From contig NC_092099.1 of the NCBI RefSeq assembly GCF_045679555.1, forward strand, positions 12,086,576 to 12,150,575: a stretch of 64,000 nucleotides of DNA. Reading direction: 5' to 3'. Of this stretch, positions 1 to 12,466 are shown one piece after another. The notes beneath the pieces were generated by a model, which was given only the letters and a program-made list of their open reading frames with translations, made no database searches and was not told the origin of the DNA. The stretch comes from Salvelinus alpinus (taxonomy: Eukaryota > Chordata > Actinopteri > Salmoniformes > Salmonidae). A program made the position numbers and the translations under genes. Positions within the stretch are counted from its first letter, which is position 1. Each line of letters starts with the position of its first letter.

Positions 1-804
1 ATCTGTTCTGACGGGTTACACTACTGGTTGGGCTGTTGCTCCCTACAGACCTACATACTTTTTTGATGTCGTTTAACAATATATGTCATGGCTCTTTGAA
101 AGAGAATTGCATTTTCCTTCCTTAAGAAGTGAAACACGGCCATAACGGTAAGAATTGGATTCTGCCATCTGCACTCTGTATGGTCATTATGACAAGAGTA
201 ACGACCGCCAACGGAGGTATAAACTGGCTAAGTACATTACCTCTGAGAGAGAGTGGCCATAAGTGGTTAATTAAGAGCTTTTATGTCTCCTCTCCTTGCC
301 ATTCGTTTTGGGGCTTAGGTATCGACATGGGAAATTCAGCCATCGTTGTGACGGCACTCAGATTGATTTCTACCAAACTAATCCTCCTGAGGTGAAGTCC
401 TCGGGTACATTCAGGAGCATTCGTTTTTTATCACAACATTTATTTTGAAAGGTTTGACACTTATTTAGCCGAACATAAGTCAGCATCATTTCAATACCCA
501 ATGATGACGTTTCTGTAAATTAAATGTAATCCACATACAAGCTGCTGGGGAAGATACTGCAAAATCTGTATGAGTGGGTGGAAAACATCAATTTTAAAAT
601 ATGTTGAAGTGGTGCTCATCTGTAAATCTAATCTACCCAGAAACCATCTCTCTGGCTGCAGGTGGAGCAGAGGCCAGAATCTCGGCTCACATTTTGCAGT
701 GCCCATGTGTTTAGTGCGTAATGCTCATTCACCCGTGTGTGTGTGTGCGTGTCTGTGTGTGTGTGTGCCTGTTTCTGCCTGTCTGCCTGCGCCTCTCTCC
801 CCAG
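1..804 (+). other. galnt13: Intron of galnt13 upstream of the last coding exon
   Basis: This stretch precedes the last galnt13 exon and ends in a pyrimidine-rich tract and an AG at 803-804, the expected splice acceptor. I see no convincing exon or known repeat in it apart from a TG-rich microsatellite at about 735-772. Its upstream boundary is outside the window. Confidence 0.7.
735..772. repeat. (TG)n microsatellite close to a splice acceptor
   Basis: Imperfect TG/GT dinucleotide run interrupted by CG and CT steps. It ends roughly 30 bases before the acceptor AG of the galnt13 last exon, so it overlaps the zone where a branch point would lie. Confidence 0.85.
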
Positions 805-945
805 CGGCTGACCTTGCTGCATGTCAACAGTAACCAATGTCTGGACATGCCTACTGAGGAGGACAAGATGGTGCCCACCCTGAGAGACTGCACAGGCAGC
901 CGCTCCCAGCAGTGGCTCCTCCGCAACATGACACTGACGCTCTGA
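805..945 (+). CDS. galnt13: GALNT13 last coding exon (end of the ricin-type lectin domain)
   Basis: Polypeptide N-acetylgalactosaminyltransferase 13 is a Golgi type II membrane enzyme that starts mucin-type O-glycosylation by moving GalNAc from UDP-GalNAc to Ser/Thr. The exon follows an acceptor AG at 803-804 and reads 46 codons to TGA at 943-945. It encodes the end of the C-terminal beta-trefoil lectin domain: the N-S-N-Q-C-L-D motif, the E-E-D-K-M-V-P-T stretch, a second cysteine, then the Q-Q-W-L repeat signature typical of the last trefoil and a short M-T-L tail. The EEDKMVPT wording and M-T-L ending fit GALNT13 better than GALNT1, from memory of the mammalian proteins. Downstream KCNJ3 in the same orientation matches human 2q24 synteny. 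The reading phase at the acceptor cannot be checked because the previous exon lies outside. Confidence 0.88.
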   Translation, partial: RLTLLHVNSNQCLDMPTEEDKMVPTLRDCTGSRSQQWLLRNMTLTL

Positions 946-1990
946 TCTGACCCAGGAGTAGGACCTCCACATTCACTCACCACCACACCGGCCAGCCTCG
1001 CCACCACCTAAACTGGCCACTACCTCACCTCGCTCCACCAGGTGTCTTTTGTCATGCACGTGTTCCTGCCTCCTTCAGCACTCGCGGGTGGGGAAGAAGC
1101 AGGCAGGCAGCAGCCTGTAGTATTTTACTATGGGGCTTCGGAGGCTCTGCAAGGTCTTTATCTGAGATATCTGCTCCTCCCATTCAGTCAATATTACACA
1201 AAGTGGTTGCCTAGAGGTTGACCGGCACACTCTCAGCCAGAGCTCTCTGTATGGTTGAATCATCTGGGCGGGTCTGTAGTGACGGTGACTAACACTTTTA
1301 CACATGGAGGAAGCTGGAATCAGTGATACTGTATATGTCTGATGGCTCTCAGGGTCGTCATGTGTGAGGTCAGAGTTCAGACTTTAGTACAGCAGAAGCA
1401 CCAATAGCAGGATAGCATTTCCTAGACAGAGCGTTGTAGTATGCGTCTGTGGGGCCTCATAGACGATCTACTCTGGCTCTGTACATAAGTGTTTTGTTTA
1501 AAGTGCAACCCTGCAAGGTTGATTATTCTGTTCTATGATATTGTACACCCCCAATTCATATCTATGTCGGAACCACCTGTAAATCTGAGGATGAAGGGTC
1601 TAAGGGTAAGGGTTGTTGTCAGGGCCAGGGACAGTCGTTTCAGGGAGCGGGTGCTAAAAATGAAAAAAGGGCACCCACTGCCCCCCCCCGACCCCCTCTC
1701 ACCCCAAAAATAAGACTTTCATAATTCAGATCTTGAAATTCATAACATACATTTTTGAGCATAGGCCTATTTATTTCAGCAACACACTCACTCATCACAA
1801 ATTGTAAGCAAGCTAGTTAGCTACAGTGCCTCCTAAAGACATGATTGACATCGGGAAAAGAGGGATGTTGATGATTGTTGTAAATCTGCTAGTTAGCTAC
1901 CTCAATATTTTTTTTTACTGATTGTGATTTATCTTCCATGCTCTTAAATAATAACTTCATAATATAATATTTATAATCTAACTCATGATA
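946..1990 (+). other. Start of galnt13 3' UTR and flank
   Basis: Follows the galnt13 stop codon directly, so its beginning must be 3' UTR. I see no clear polyadenylation signal with a GT-rich element in the first kilobase. No other gene or familiar repeat was recognised. A run of C at about 1681-1690 is the only low-complexity tract. Confidence 0.55.
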
Positions 1991-1992
1991 TA

Positions 1993-2520
1993 CACTGAGT
2001 GTACAAAATATTAGGAACACCTTACTAATATTGAGTTGCACCCCTTTTGCCTCAATTCATCAGGGCATGGACTCTACATGGTGCCGAAAGCGTTCCACAC
2101 GGATGCTGGCCCGTTTTGACTCCAATGCTTCCACAGTTGTGCCAAGTTGGCTGGATGTCCTTTGGGTGGTGGACCATTCTTGATACACACGGAAACTGTT
2201 AAGCGTGAAAAAAACAGCAGCGTTGCAGTTCTTGACACACTCAAACCGGTGCGCCTGGCACCTACTACCATACCCTGTTCAAAGGCACTTAAATATTTTG
2301 TCTTGCCCATTCACCCTCTGAATGGCACACATACACAATCCATGTCTCAATTGTCTCTAGGCTTAAAAATCCGTCTTTAACTTGTCTCATTCCCTTCATC
2401 TACACTGATGGTGGATTTAACAAGTGACCTCGATAAGGGATCATAGCTTTCATCTGGATTCACCTAGTCAGTCTATGTCATGGAAAGAGCAGGTGTTCCT
2501 AATATTTTCTACACTCAGTG
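1993..2520 (-). mobile_element. Internally deleted Tc1-like transposon
   Basis: Terminal inverted repeats of about 30 bp: the left begins CACTGAGTGTACAAAATATT at 1993 and the right is its reverse complement ending at 2520, with one mismatch. TA target duplications flank both ends (1991-1992 and 2521-2522). The interior keeps the minus-strand start of a Tc1 transposase (SAFEQGMVVGARRTG, the first helix-turn-helix) and a short C-terminal scrap, but the catalytic core is gone. At 528 bp it is a third of the normal 1.6-kb length and can only be mobilised in trans. Confidence 0.85.
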
Positions 2521-5491
2521 TATGGCTGGCTAGCTGGTGGTTTGTGTGGATATTTTAGTGTATGGTGGTTAGCCAGATTCTATACTACCTGTGTTCAGTG
2601 CTTCATTTGTAAATCTGGAGGTGCCGGAGCAAAAAGTGAGTGCGAGAGAGAGGGGTGAACAGTGGAGCTCTGATGTACCAGAACTCATGAGAAAAAAAAT
2701 CACCTTTATAATAAAGCATTGCATTACGGAAGTCAAGAGAGGACATATTAATAAAAATAAAGAATTCCCTCGTTATGTCGCGATCACAACTTATTTATCT
2801 CACGATCACTATATAACAAAAGTTGATTTGTCGAGATCACGAGATAATCAGAAGTACCAAGCATCACTCATTCATTTGTTCAGATGCACAATCAGTGGCG
2901 CCCCCAGAAATTGTTCATAGGGGTGGCCGGATGGGGCCACTGACAATCTTGGGGTGGCACACCAAAAGCCATAACTGAATTTCAGGAATTCTATTATGCT
3001 GTTGTAGTATATAGGCTAGTTGAAAACTATGTCAATATGAGAGTTAAGGAATCACATACTGATATACTTTGGTTTCTTATTTTACAGTTAATGTTACTAA
3101 TTATCTGATGTGCATAGACTAATACCGGTACAGTTAACATTTTGAGTTCCACAACAATCCTGTTTTAATGTGTTATGTATCTGTATATACATGTGTTAGG
3201 CGATTCATTGTTCTTCAAATAGGCTAGTTGTCCTTTTCCTTAAAAAGACAAATATACAGCTTTAATTTGAATTAGTACATTGATTGTAAGGAACAAAACA
3301 TTTACTGGGAACAAGCCTACTCAAGTTTAAAAACACCATACAGACGCCTACAATTATTTTCAATACAGTTCTATTTGGCTGTTGCTGTGTCTTGTTATAA
3401 ACAAAAATATTATATTATATATGTCCAAAAATCAAAAACAAAACAGCATAATCATGGACAACAATGTATATTTTACTCTAGCCTACTCACAACCTATTTA
3501 TATCCCTGCTTTATGAGGACACATAATTTTCAATACAGATTTATTCGCCTGTTGCTGTGTCTTTTGGAAAACACATCCACAAAATCCTCAAGATTTATGG
3601 CCCTAGCCCTTCTTGACTCCACACTTAACACCCCCAAATTGCTCAATCGCTCGTCACTCATTGTATTTCTCAAGACAGTCTTGAAAAACTGTGCTCACGT
3701 GCTACAGTGCTCACAGGTAATGCAAGTGTAATTTTACAACGTTTAAACATCTCGTGGAACACCTCCCTATATGGCTCAAGGAAGACTGTGAGCTCTTATT
3801 AAACTGGTTGGTGTTTCCATGCCACTAGTTTGCTTCCTATCAAGAATTCGCTTAAGCTGAGGGATCTCATATTCTAGATCCTCAGTGCTGCAGTTGTATT
3901 GTGAGGCAAATGGAAACACTACATTTTTCTCACAAAATGTAGGACTGCAGGGATTTCAAGGCTTGTATCCCTTGCATTATGTCACAATTTTCTTTAGAAA
4001 ATCTTCCCATCACCTCAGAGAGAAGCACATCAACAATTGGAATGAATGAACCTGCCCGAAATGACTCTTTATCTGTGTTGACCTGTCTTTGAACTATTGG
4101 AGTGGAAATGTAATACCCTTCAAGCCTAGAGCTTGGTGTGACCTGACGCCCTGGAGGTGCAACATCCGATGTTGTATCAATGTTCAATGTGTCAACAAGA
4201 GAATCAACAAGGGTAACAGCCGTGCCCAAATTGAGTTGTGGGGACTGTAAAATATCTCACCAAAAACATTGGTGAATGTTACAAGGAGGCCAACAAACTA
4301 GATCTATTTGGGCTAATAGACCTCTTGGGGTCTGTTCTTGCCTCTACAGCTCTGTCACCATTTCTCTCTTCAGATATTTCTTTCAGTAGACGTATGATGG
4401 CTGGCAGTCTGTCCCTCACTGTCTTGCAAGCATTGTACCTACATGCCCACCGTGTCTCTATCAGCCTTTGTAACTCTCTCGGGGCCCCCTGAAACATTTC
4501 CCTCTGTACCTCTAGCCACCTTTGGTGCACATATGACCCTGACCCAAAGACATACAGTTTCTGCAAAAGAGAAAATAAACAATATGCTTCAGGGATGCAT
4601 TTCACACTGTCAACTAATACTACAGTTAAGCAATGTGCATTGCATTGAACATAAAAAGCTAAAGGGGACTCTGATTTAATGGGGCCTCTGGCACAATTGT
4701 GTTCTTTCCGCTCATGACAGAGGCACCATCATATACTTGCCCTACTAGGTGGTTTCTGTAGTCAAGGCCATAATTCTGCAGTATTTGTACAATTGTCTGT
4801 GAAAGTGCTGCGGCATCCAGGCGCTCTGCTGCTTCAAAGGTGAGGAAACTTTCACATATTGACCCATTGTACTAGTATCGAATTACAAAGGACATCTGTT
4901 CCTTCTTGCTTATGTCTTTGGTCTCGTCGACCATAATGCTGAAAGCCTCACTTTGTGCAACTTCACTAATTATCGAGGTGCGGACCATTTCAGCCAGGCA
5001 ATCAATTATTTTGTTTTGTGTACTATGCCCAACGTATGTTGCATTTCTTTGACTTTTCATTTTTCTTTTGACTGTGTGATCATGCTTGGCTAGCAGTTCC
5101 ATAATAGAGAGGGGATGTCCTTCATTTTGACCTTCCGTTTCTTTGTGCTCTCTGGGTAAATTTTGCGTAGCTGTGAGGAGCAGGGTTTCTCCAACAGTTT
5201 TTATGTACTCTCTATTTTCCCTCACTAATGTATTATATTCTGCATTTAAGGAGGCTGAGAGAGAGCATTTGCTTGCAGTTGACTTTTCATATTCTGCCCA
5301 TGCTAACATAGCATTAGTATGTGATTCTGATTTGGCATGGCCTACAAATCCCTCATCTTTGTAAGTTGCTTTTTTCAAATTTCTTAACCCCTCTTCAGAT
5401 GTAAACACTGAATCACCTGAGGAGGGGAGACTGAAGTGCCGGCAGGCATAGCAGTAGACAGTCTTTACTCTGAGAGTATTTCAGCCATTTA

Positions 5492-7082
5492 CAGTGCCTT
5501 GCAAAAGTATTCATCCCCCTTGGCGTTTTAACTATTTTGTTGCATTACAACCTGTAATTTAAATTGATTTTTATTAGGATTTCATGTAATGGACATACAT
5601 AAAATAGTCCAAATTGGTGAAGTGAAATGTAAAAAATTACTTGTTTCAAAGAATTCAAAATATAAAACGGAAAAGTGGTGCGTGCATATGTATTCACCCC
5701 TAAATAAGATCTGGTGCACCCAATTTACCTTCAGAAGTCACAATGTTAGTTAAATAAAGTCCACCTGTGTGCAATCTAAGTGTCACGTGATGTGTCACAT
5801 GATCTCAGTATATATACACCTGTTCTGAAAGGCCCCAGAGTCTGTAACACCACTAAGCAAGGGCACTAAGCAAGGGGAACCATGAAGACCAAGGAGCTCT
5901 CCAAACAGGTCAGGGACAAAGTTGTGGAGAAGTACAGATCAGGGTTGGGTTATAAAAAATATCTGAAACTTTGAACATCCCACAGAGCACAATTAAATCC
6001 ATTATTAAAAAATGGAAAGAATATGGCACCACAACAAACCTGCCAATAGAGGGCCACCCACCAAAACTCATGGACCAGGCAAGGAGGGCATTAATCAGAG
6101 AGGCAACAAAGAGACCAAAGATAACCCTGAAGGAGCTGCAAAGCTCCACAGCGGACATTGGAGTATCTGTCCATAGGACCACTTTAATCAGTACACTCCA
6201 CAGAAGTGGGCTTTACAGAAGAGTGGCCAGAAAAAAAGCCATTGCTTAAAGAAAACGATAAGCAAACACGTTTGGTGTTCGCCAAAAGGCGTGTGGGAGA
6301 CTACCCAAACATATGTAAGAAGGTACTCTGGTCAGATGAGAGTAAAGGGAAACGCTATGTCTGTTGCAAACCCAACACTTCTCATCACCCCGAGAACACC
6401 ATCCCCACAGTGAAGCATGGTGGTGGCAGCATTATGCTGTTTTTCATCGCCAGGGACTGGGAAACTGGTCAGAATTGAAGGAATGATGGATGGCGCTAAC
6501 TATAGGGAAACCTGTTTCAGTCTTCCAGAAATTTGAGACTGGGACGGAGGTTCACCTTCTAGCAGGACAATGACCCTAAGCATACTGCTAAAGCAACACT
6601 TGAGTGTTTTAAAGGGAAAACATTTAAATGTCTTGGAATGGCCTAGTTAAAGCCCAGACCTCAATCAAATTGAGAATCTGTGGTATGACTTAAAGATTGC
6701 TGTACACCAGCAGAACCCATCCTACTTGAGCTGGAGTAGTTTTGCCTTGAAGAATGGGCAAAAATCCCAGCGGCTAGATGTGCCAAGCGTATAGAGACAT
6801 ACCCCAAGAGACTTGCAGCTGTAATTGCTGCAAATGGTGGCTCTACAAAGTATTGACTTGGGGGAGGGGGGGTGAATAGTTATGCACACTCAATTTTTCA
6901 GTTTTTTGTCTTATTTCTTGCTTGTTTCAAAATGAAAAATATTTTGCCTCTTCAAAGTGTTGTGTTTACATGTTGTGTAAATCAAATGATACAAACCCCC
7001 CAAAAATCCATTTAAATTACAGGTTGTAAGGCAACAAAATAGGAAAAATGCCAAGGGTGGTGAATACTTTCTCAAGGCACTA
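5492..7082 (+). mobile_element. Tc1-like transposon nested in the hAT transposase
   Basis: Left inverted repeat CAGTGCCTTGCAAAAGTATT at 5492; the right end is its diverged reverse complement finishing at 7082. TA duplications lie at 5490-5491 and 7083-7084. Length is 1591 bp, full for the family. Further copies or fragments with the same terminal repeats are at 21807-22446 and 27038-28500. The insertion cuts the hAT coding sequence, so it is younger than that element. Confidence 0.92.
5882..6855 (+). pseudogene. Tc1-like transposase, multiply broken
   Basis: Starts with M-K-T-K-E-L-S-K-Q-V-R, the usual N terminus of this family. Helix-turn-helix segments follow ([31 protein letters not shown]), then the L-W-S-D-E block with the first catalytic Asp, and remnants of the central Q-D-N and P-D-L-N-Q-I-E-N-L-W blocks. 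It ends G-G-S-T-K-Y-stop at 6855. Frameshifts or stops occur near 5970, 6246, 6475 and several later points. The family is usually about 340 residues; all regions are present but no continuous frame is left. Confidence 0.88.
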
Positions 7083-9749
7083 TATGCGTTCTGTACCACT
7101 CTTTCATGAAGCCCCATCTTCTATCCCCCTGAAGGGTTCGAGGGAAAATCTTCAGATGTGGCTGTTTGGGCCCCTCTGCTCTTGACTGGGATATATCTAG
7201 GATGAAACAAGAGGCAAAATCAATTATTCTGATTTAAAAATAATAATAATAATAATAACATGAGTAGCTAGCCCCTCTCCATAGTAATTACCGATTACAT
7301 TTGTAATATCGGCCAATAGACAATTCTATTCAGGTTATTCAAACTCAACTACCAATAAACATGAATCAGAAGGCTTTATGTGATTATGTCATGACTCATA
7401 ACTCAATGTAGAAACGCTATAACCATACATTTATCCAGATAACGTTACTCTCTCTAGCCATCCATTTCAGAATCAGGGGCACTGTCACACCGTCATAACT
7501 TCACCTGTTGGTCCAGGAATGGGTTGTGAATAGCTCTAGCTGAGTCCTGCCTCGCTTGGTTGTCAACCTCTGTGACTGTTGTTGCTGCCTGTTCTGCACT
7601 TTCGTGCCATGCTGCTATCTGTTGTTCTTCACTGTGGTCTGTCACTGATGCTGCCTGTGTCTGTTCGTCGCTGTCATGTTCTGCCTCTGTTCTGTCATGC
7701 TCTCTTGCTGCCTCTGCCTGTTCATTGGCTTGCTCAATGATGTTATCATCATCTTCGACTGCATCCTCACTAACGTTAACCCTCTGCTGCTGCTCCCCTG
7801 TTGGCTGAGTCTCCCCTGTACTACTCTTCTTCTTAAAGAAAGAAGAGAGATCTGTGGACTTTATCATTGTTTGCAAATTTACATAGCTTACTAGCTACGA
7901 TTAGTTACTGTAGCTAACGCTATACCAGCCCATAACGTCAGCTAGCTAGATGCTCTGGCAGTCCTAAGTTCATCAAGTGGTTTGAAAATCATTCTAGAAA
8001 GTTACGATAACTCTAACTATATGCTGCAGAGTAACCTTAATGTATAAACTAGCTAGCTAAGCCCCCCCAATACCTAATTTAGCTAACTAATGTAAGCTAG
8101 CTAGGTAATTCAACACTGTCAAAAAACTAACAGTTTACTGAATAATTTTTTTTTTTTTTACTATAAGTAGTATTGTATGACTTACTTACCCGTTAGCAGT
8201 CTGGTGGTCTCAACTCAATTCTGCAGGCAGCTGCCAGCTAGGCTAGCTTCTGATGATGCCACCAGAGACACGAGGCTGAGCTCCGAAGCTGCTGTCCATG
8301 AGGCAGACTGTCTTCTGGCAGTGCACTGTGCAGCAGCAGGCCGGGGGAGGGGGGACAGGGGTCGAAGTGTGACGCAGTGACGGACGGTCAAAAGCGGCTG
8401 GCTGGCTATGCATTTATTTTCTTTCACATTAACTATTATGAAAAATATACATTATTGATTTATATGAATTGTACCTAATGTAAAATATCAGATAGAAGCA
8501 TATTATGCATACTCGGAAGCATATTATGCATATGCGACTCGCGAGGGGGGACAAGTTTTGAGGCCAGCAATTGTATCAGTGTGGCCGCGGTCCCCCCTGG
8601 CCACCCCTTGGCAGTGCCACTGTAAACAATAACCAACTCACCAAGGAGCCCTATGGCTGCATTGATCGCATTTAAGCCCTGAACGATGCCTGACAGGCAG
8701 CACTGTCTCCTAGGCTGTGTGCCACAGCCAATCGCATGCAAGGAACAACGCAGCTAACGTGGCTAGTAATTGTGAGCTAGCTAGCTAGTCTTGTTGGCTA
8801 GCAAGCTTGCTTGTTATCTATGCTGGTTGTTAGCTTGCATAACTGATATGTATATAATTATAAGGGTCACTTCATGTTTTGTGGATAATTTTACAATTGA
8901 CAGTGGGTGAGCTCCATTCCTGACAGGCTGACCAGATAATTCAGTTTCAGAGGCTGGTAAATCAGGATGCTGCCTTGTAGGCTGTTTTATAGTTAAGCCT
9001 CTGTGCAGGCAGATTAGCTGTCAAAGCTCTTGATCATATATATAACGGACTGACTGTTAATCTGCCTGCAAGGAGCTTTACAGATGAAACAGCCTACAAG
9101 ACAGCATGCTGATTTATCGGCCTCTGAGGCTGCTATTGAATCTGATTGCCTGTCAGGAATGGAGCTCATCCACTCTGTACATTTCTATATTATCCATAAG
9201 TGTCCCTTACAAATATACACATATCAATTATGCAACTCACAACCAGCATAGTTAACAACACTACCTAGCTAGCTCGCTCGCTCACAAGATTAGCGTTGTT
9301 GCTTGCATGCGATTGGCAGTGGTCTGGGCTGCCTGTCAGGCATCATTCAGGGCTTAAATGCCTCACAAGGGCTTAGCTCAAGGTAAGGGACATTGAGCTT
9401 ACTAGCATTCCAACTTATAAACTGATAATGAGCTCCAAACACAAATGAAAGCATGATGTTAACATGAAATGTACCATCCCTTAGTGTAGCAATCAATAAA
9501 AACATATGCGCTGATCCACCGTGTGCTCTGACGCCTCAGCCATACTGTCAATCTATCATCAATACGTCCACTCCTATTTATAAAGTTTATCTCGTGATCT
9601 CGACAAAACAACTTTTATTTATGACGTGATCATGAGAAAATGATCTTGTGACCTCGAAAAAACGACTTTTGTTATATAGTGATCATGAGATAAATAAGTT
9701 GTGATCTCGACATAACGAGGGAATAGTTTTTTTATTCATATGTCCTCTC

Positions 9750-11651
9750 TGGACATTTCCCTAGTGGCATAGAGCAGTAGAGTAGAGGTGCTTACAGAAG
9801 CTGCACACATGGAGAACATTTTTAGTAACGTAGGGTCCGAAAACAATTGGGCCTTTTTATAAATGCATGTCATGCAACTCTACGTAAATTTACATGACTG
9901 GAGCTTTGGCAGAATCTTTTTTAATACCGCACAAATGACCAAAATGGCAGGCTACTTTGACACTGACAAACAGAATCTGAGCTCAATAAAAGCAACTTTG
10001 TCTTGAATCCATCAATAGCCTGGGCCTAGGTGTGTGGAGACACACATATTTACAATATGAGGAGGACATTATAGTCCTAAAAAAGCTTTCCGGTTTCATT
10101 GACTCACCCAATGATGCGCCGCTCACTCACCGGCAATGGCTGATGCACTCGTGGCAAAAGCTGATCTCTCTCTTGTAAATAATGTTCGCTGAAATGGCCT
10201 ATTTGCAAGTTAATAAAATGTTGTGGTAGCCTACAGCAGACAGATTCGAGTCTTCTCTTTTCAGCAGGAGCCATTTGCTTTCCAGCCTGTGTTTCCCGCA
10301 ATTGTATATGCTGTTCACAGACCGCGTTCCTGACTGTAGACTATGCCTTGTGATTGGGCTCCACACAATCCACAGCTAAGCAATTTTTTAAAATTAGCTA
10401 TTGATCCTTTGTGGCTAAATTATAGGCCTACTCTTGGTGCAGTAGGCTATTCTGAATGATTTAATTTATTTCTGAACAGACAGCAGTAATTCTGTAACTT
10501 TGCCAAATGTATTTCAATTGATCAGGTTTCCTGCAGCACCTCCAGCTCCCTTCCTGTGGCTATGATTCTATAAGGAAATGAATGATGAAGTGCTGCTGCA
10601 TATCAGCCAACCAGACCGAATATTGATGATGATGTAAATCAAGTGATATCAAGTGTTAATCAAATGTTATGCTTCTATGGTTTGTCAGTACTGTTGACAT
10701 TTAAACTAGATAGCTTGTTACACACACTCGACTGGTGACCCGTATCACAAGCCATGCATGTTTGGATACCGGGCGTGCGCAATATCCGTACAGGGTTGAC
10801 TGGGTAAAATGCACAACCAGGTGCACATGAGCTCCGTACAGGGCAGACCAACGGATGGGTGGGGGGTGGCGAAACTTGACGACTTGGGGGCAGTGGGTTC
10901 AGAACAACAACTACAAGAACTTTATACAAAAAAAGAATGAGTGACCACCCAATATTGAGTGGAACGGCAAAGTCCCAGGGGGTCTGCCATAGGTAGACCC
11001 CTATCTGTGCACATGCCTTGTTGTTGGTGATGGGTGCATTAAGAGGATGAAAAAACTCAAAACATTGGAGGTGATACAGAACTCCTGTATGGATGCACGT
11101 AGCTGCCAAGAAAATCAGTGTGCTTTGCCTCAGAAAGTCAAGCAGAGTATTTATCACAGAATGCAGTTATTTGTTTTTGACCATTTTTTACATAGAAATC
11201 ATTTTTCCCCTAAATATTTCTACTGCACTGTATCATTGTTAGCTCCCCAAAACGTTGGATTGTTTATTTGTTCTATTTTATTTGGGATACATTTGTCTGT
11301 TTTAAGGTTTCCTTAAACGTATACATCATGTTCATCACTTGTATTATCATAGTTTACTCATCATTAGCACGATACTTTATGACCAATTTTTTGCCCGATC
11401 TAAACATAAAGCAGAAATGATCCGTAGACATATAAAGGTAGTGAATTCTTTTAGAATGTTGACTGAATATCAAGTTTCTAGTTGATTGAATTAAGCTATT
11501 GTGAAAATGAGTCATATTTAGTCTAAAGATCTCCGAAACATCGAGCATTAGTGAATAAATCGATGTGAACGATGTCAACAGTATAATGGTATATAAACTC
11601 CTCATATTATTTAACCACTTTACTGTACCATTTTGATCATCAGTCAAACAG
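9750..11651. other. Intergenic stretch without recognised features
   Basis: No exon, RNA gene or familiar repeat could be supported. A minus-strand open frame at 10675-11157 has no family hallmarks and a proline/cysteine-rich composition; I treat it as chance. A tract at about 10730-10870 is richer in CpG than its neighbours, without a clear reason. Confidence 0.5.
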
Positions 11652-11752
11652 GTATCCTAAATCGTACCCTATTCCCTATATATCACACTACTATTGGCCA
11701 GGTCTCATAGTAGTGCACTAAATAGGTAATAGGGTGCCATTTGGGACGCATA
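11652..11752. repeat. Palindromic MITE, 'accctattccctata' family, copy 1
   Basis: ACCCTATTCCCTATATA on the left mirrors GGTAATAGGGTGCCATTTGGG on the right, with the TAGTGCACT core. Same family as copies at 12561, 22817, 24513 and 45439. Confidence 0.75.
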
Positions 11753-12393
11753 CAAAATGGCTTGATATGGTCAACATGTTAGCTCCTTTAAGAAAGTGGA
11801 ACAACTATTTGTTCTTCAATGGACTGTCGAACTGGAGCAGCTGACATGTGTAGTGTAAATAACTAACGCTGTCAATCATCATAGTAACTGTACATACAGA
11901 ACCAATTATTTTTCTAAGATGCTGTAAAACTTCAAAGCCCCATTGAAATGTAAAACGTGGCATGGTTATGTATTTTAAGGCATTGCTGTGCGCTGTTCAG
12001 AAATATCAATGAAACACTGTTATTGCTTTCTTGGGGTTTATGAGGTTCATCAGCTCTACCATCAACACAAACCCACAAATGACCTAATGGACATTACTGT
12101 ACATGAGAGAGATATTACTCTGTTTCATTTGTTTTTATGTTGAAACTATATCAATGCTTGAACACTGTCATATCTATGCCTATTGTTTGTTTGGCATTCA
12201 GACTCGAATTGAATGAACTTCATATATATTTATTGTTTATATTTTGACCTACTGTAGGTTATATTTATGTGCATGGTACTACAATAGGAATGTACTATAG
12301 ATTGTTTCAACTTTGAACTGTTACACTGTACATTTATTGGTCTAAAGTGATGTATGTTACCTGTTTGTACATTTTTGTAAAAAAAAAAAGAAG

Positions 12394-12466
12394 CAATAAA
12401 AAATGTTTTAAAAAAGGCTAGATGGAATCACGCATTTTGTTACTGGTGATGATACGTACAAATAAA
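12394..12466 (+). promoter_or_regulatory. Candidate distal polyadenylation signals
   Basis: AATAAA occurs at 12394 after an A-run and again at about 12461 (CAAATAAAACTG). The second is followed within 30 bases by a TTTGTTGTTG tract that could be a downstream GU-rich element. The preceding 600 bases are AT-rich with poly-T and TGTA-like motifs, like a vertebrate 3' UTR end. If used, they would give galnt13 a 3' UTR of about 11.5 kb running through transposons; an unannotated non-coding transcript is an alternative. Sequence motifs only. Confidence 0.35.

Larger units (their letters stand above)
3530..7876 (-). pseudogene. Broken hAT transposase (ZMYM1-like type)
   Basis: Read from 7876 downward, the N terminus has the K-S-T-D-L-S-S-F-F-K-K start usual for this type, followed by an acidic Glu/Gln-rich stretch to about 7500. 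Next comes a segment resembling the pre-TTF region (about 7085-7200), then a TTF-type zinc-finger-like part with Y-C-Y-A-C-R-H-F (about 5440). 4872-5408 holds the S-I-M-V-D-E-T-K-D-I catalytic-aspartate block. 4279-4605 contains the T-R-W-A-C-R-Y motif of the RW box, and the C-terminal dimerisation part ends at a stop near 3530. A Tc1 insertion at 5492-7082, a frameshift just downstream of it and frame changes at 4872-4605 and 4279-4229 make it non-functional. Similarity to host ZMYM1-like proteins reflects shared ancestry; nothing suggests domestication. Confidence 0.82.
2893..8622 (-). mobile_element. hAT-superfamily transposon, interrupted by a Tc1 element
   Basis: Starts CAGTGGCGCCCCCAG at 2893 and ends in the complement CAGTGCCACTG at 8622, typical hAT termini. 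The flanking 8-mers TGCACAAT (2885-2892) and TAAACAAT (8623-8630) agree at 6 of 8 positions, as expected of an old 8-bp hAT target duplication. Without the nested Tc1 at 5492-7082 the element is about 4.1 kb, normal for an autonomous hAT. The transposase reads on the minus strand and is broken. It has inserted in the left arm of the palindromic element around it. Confidence 0.85.
2737..9749. mobile_element. Palindromic (foldback-like) element split by a hAT insertion
   Basis: The outer ends are inverted copies: 2737-2855 (GAGAGGACATAT..., then CCCTCGTTATGTCG and TCGAGATCACGAGATAA) matches the reverse complement of about 9600-9749. Inside, 8640-9035 and 9040-9365 are again inverted copies of each other (for example AAGCCCTGAACGATGCC against its complement near 9340, and GGAGCTC blocks), with the centre near 9037 in an AT-rich spacer. 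Removing the hAT element at 2893-8622 leaves about 1.3 kb that is nearly one palindrome. No coding capacity was recognised. I cannot name the family; the shared GAGAGG ends suggest a non-autonomous DNA transposon. No clear target duplication is visible. Confidence 0.7.

Noticed and set aside
7560..7808. Ser/Cys-rich + strand open frame
   Set aside because: It is the antisense of the Glu/Gln-rich hAT transposase N terminus.
10675..11157. Minus-strand 160-codon open frame
   Set aside because: Has no domain, odd Pro/Cys composition and no splice or neighbour context; treated as chance.
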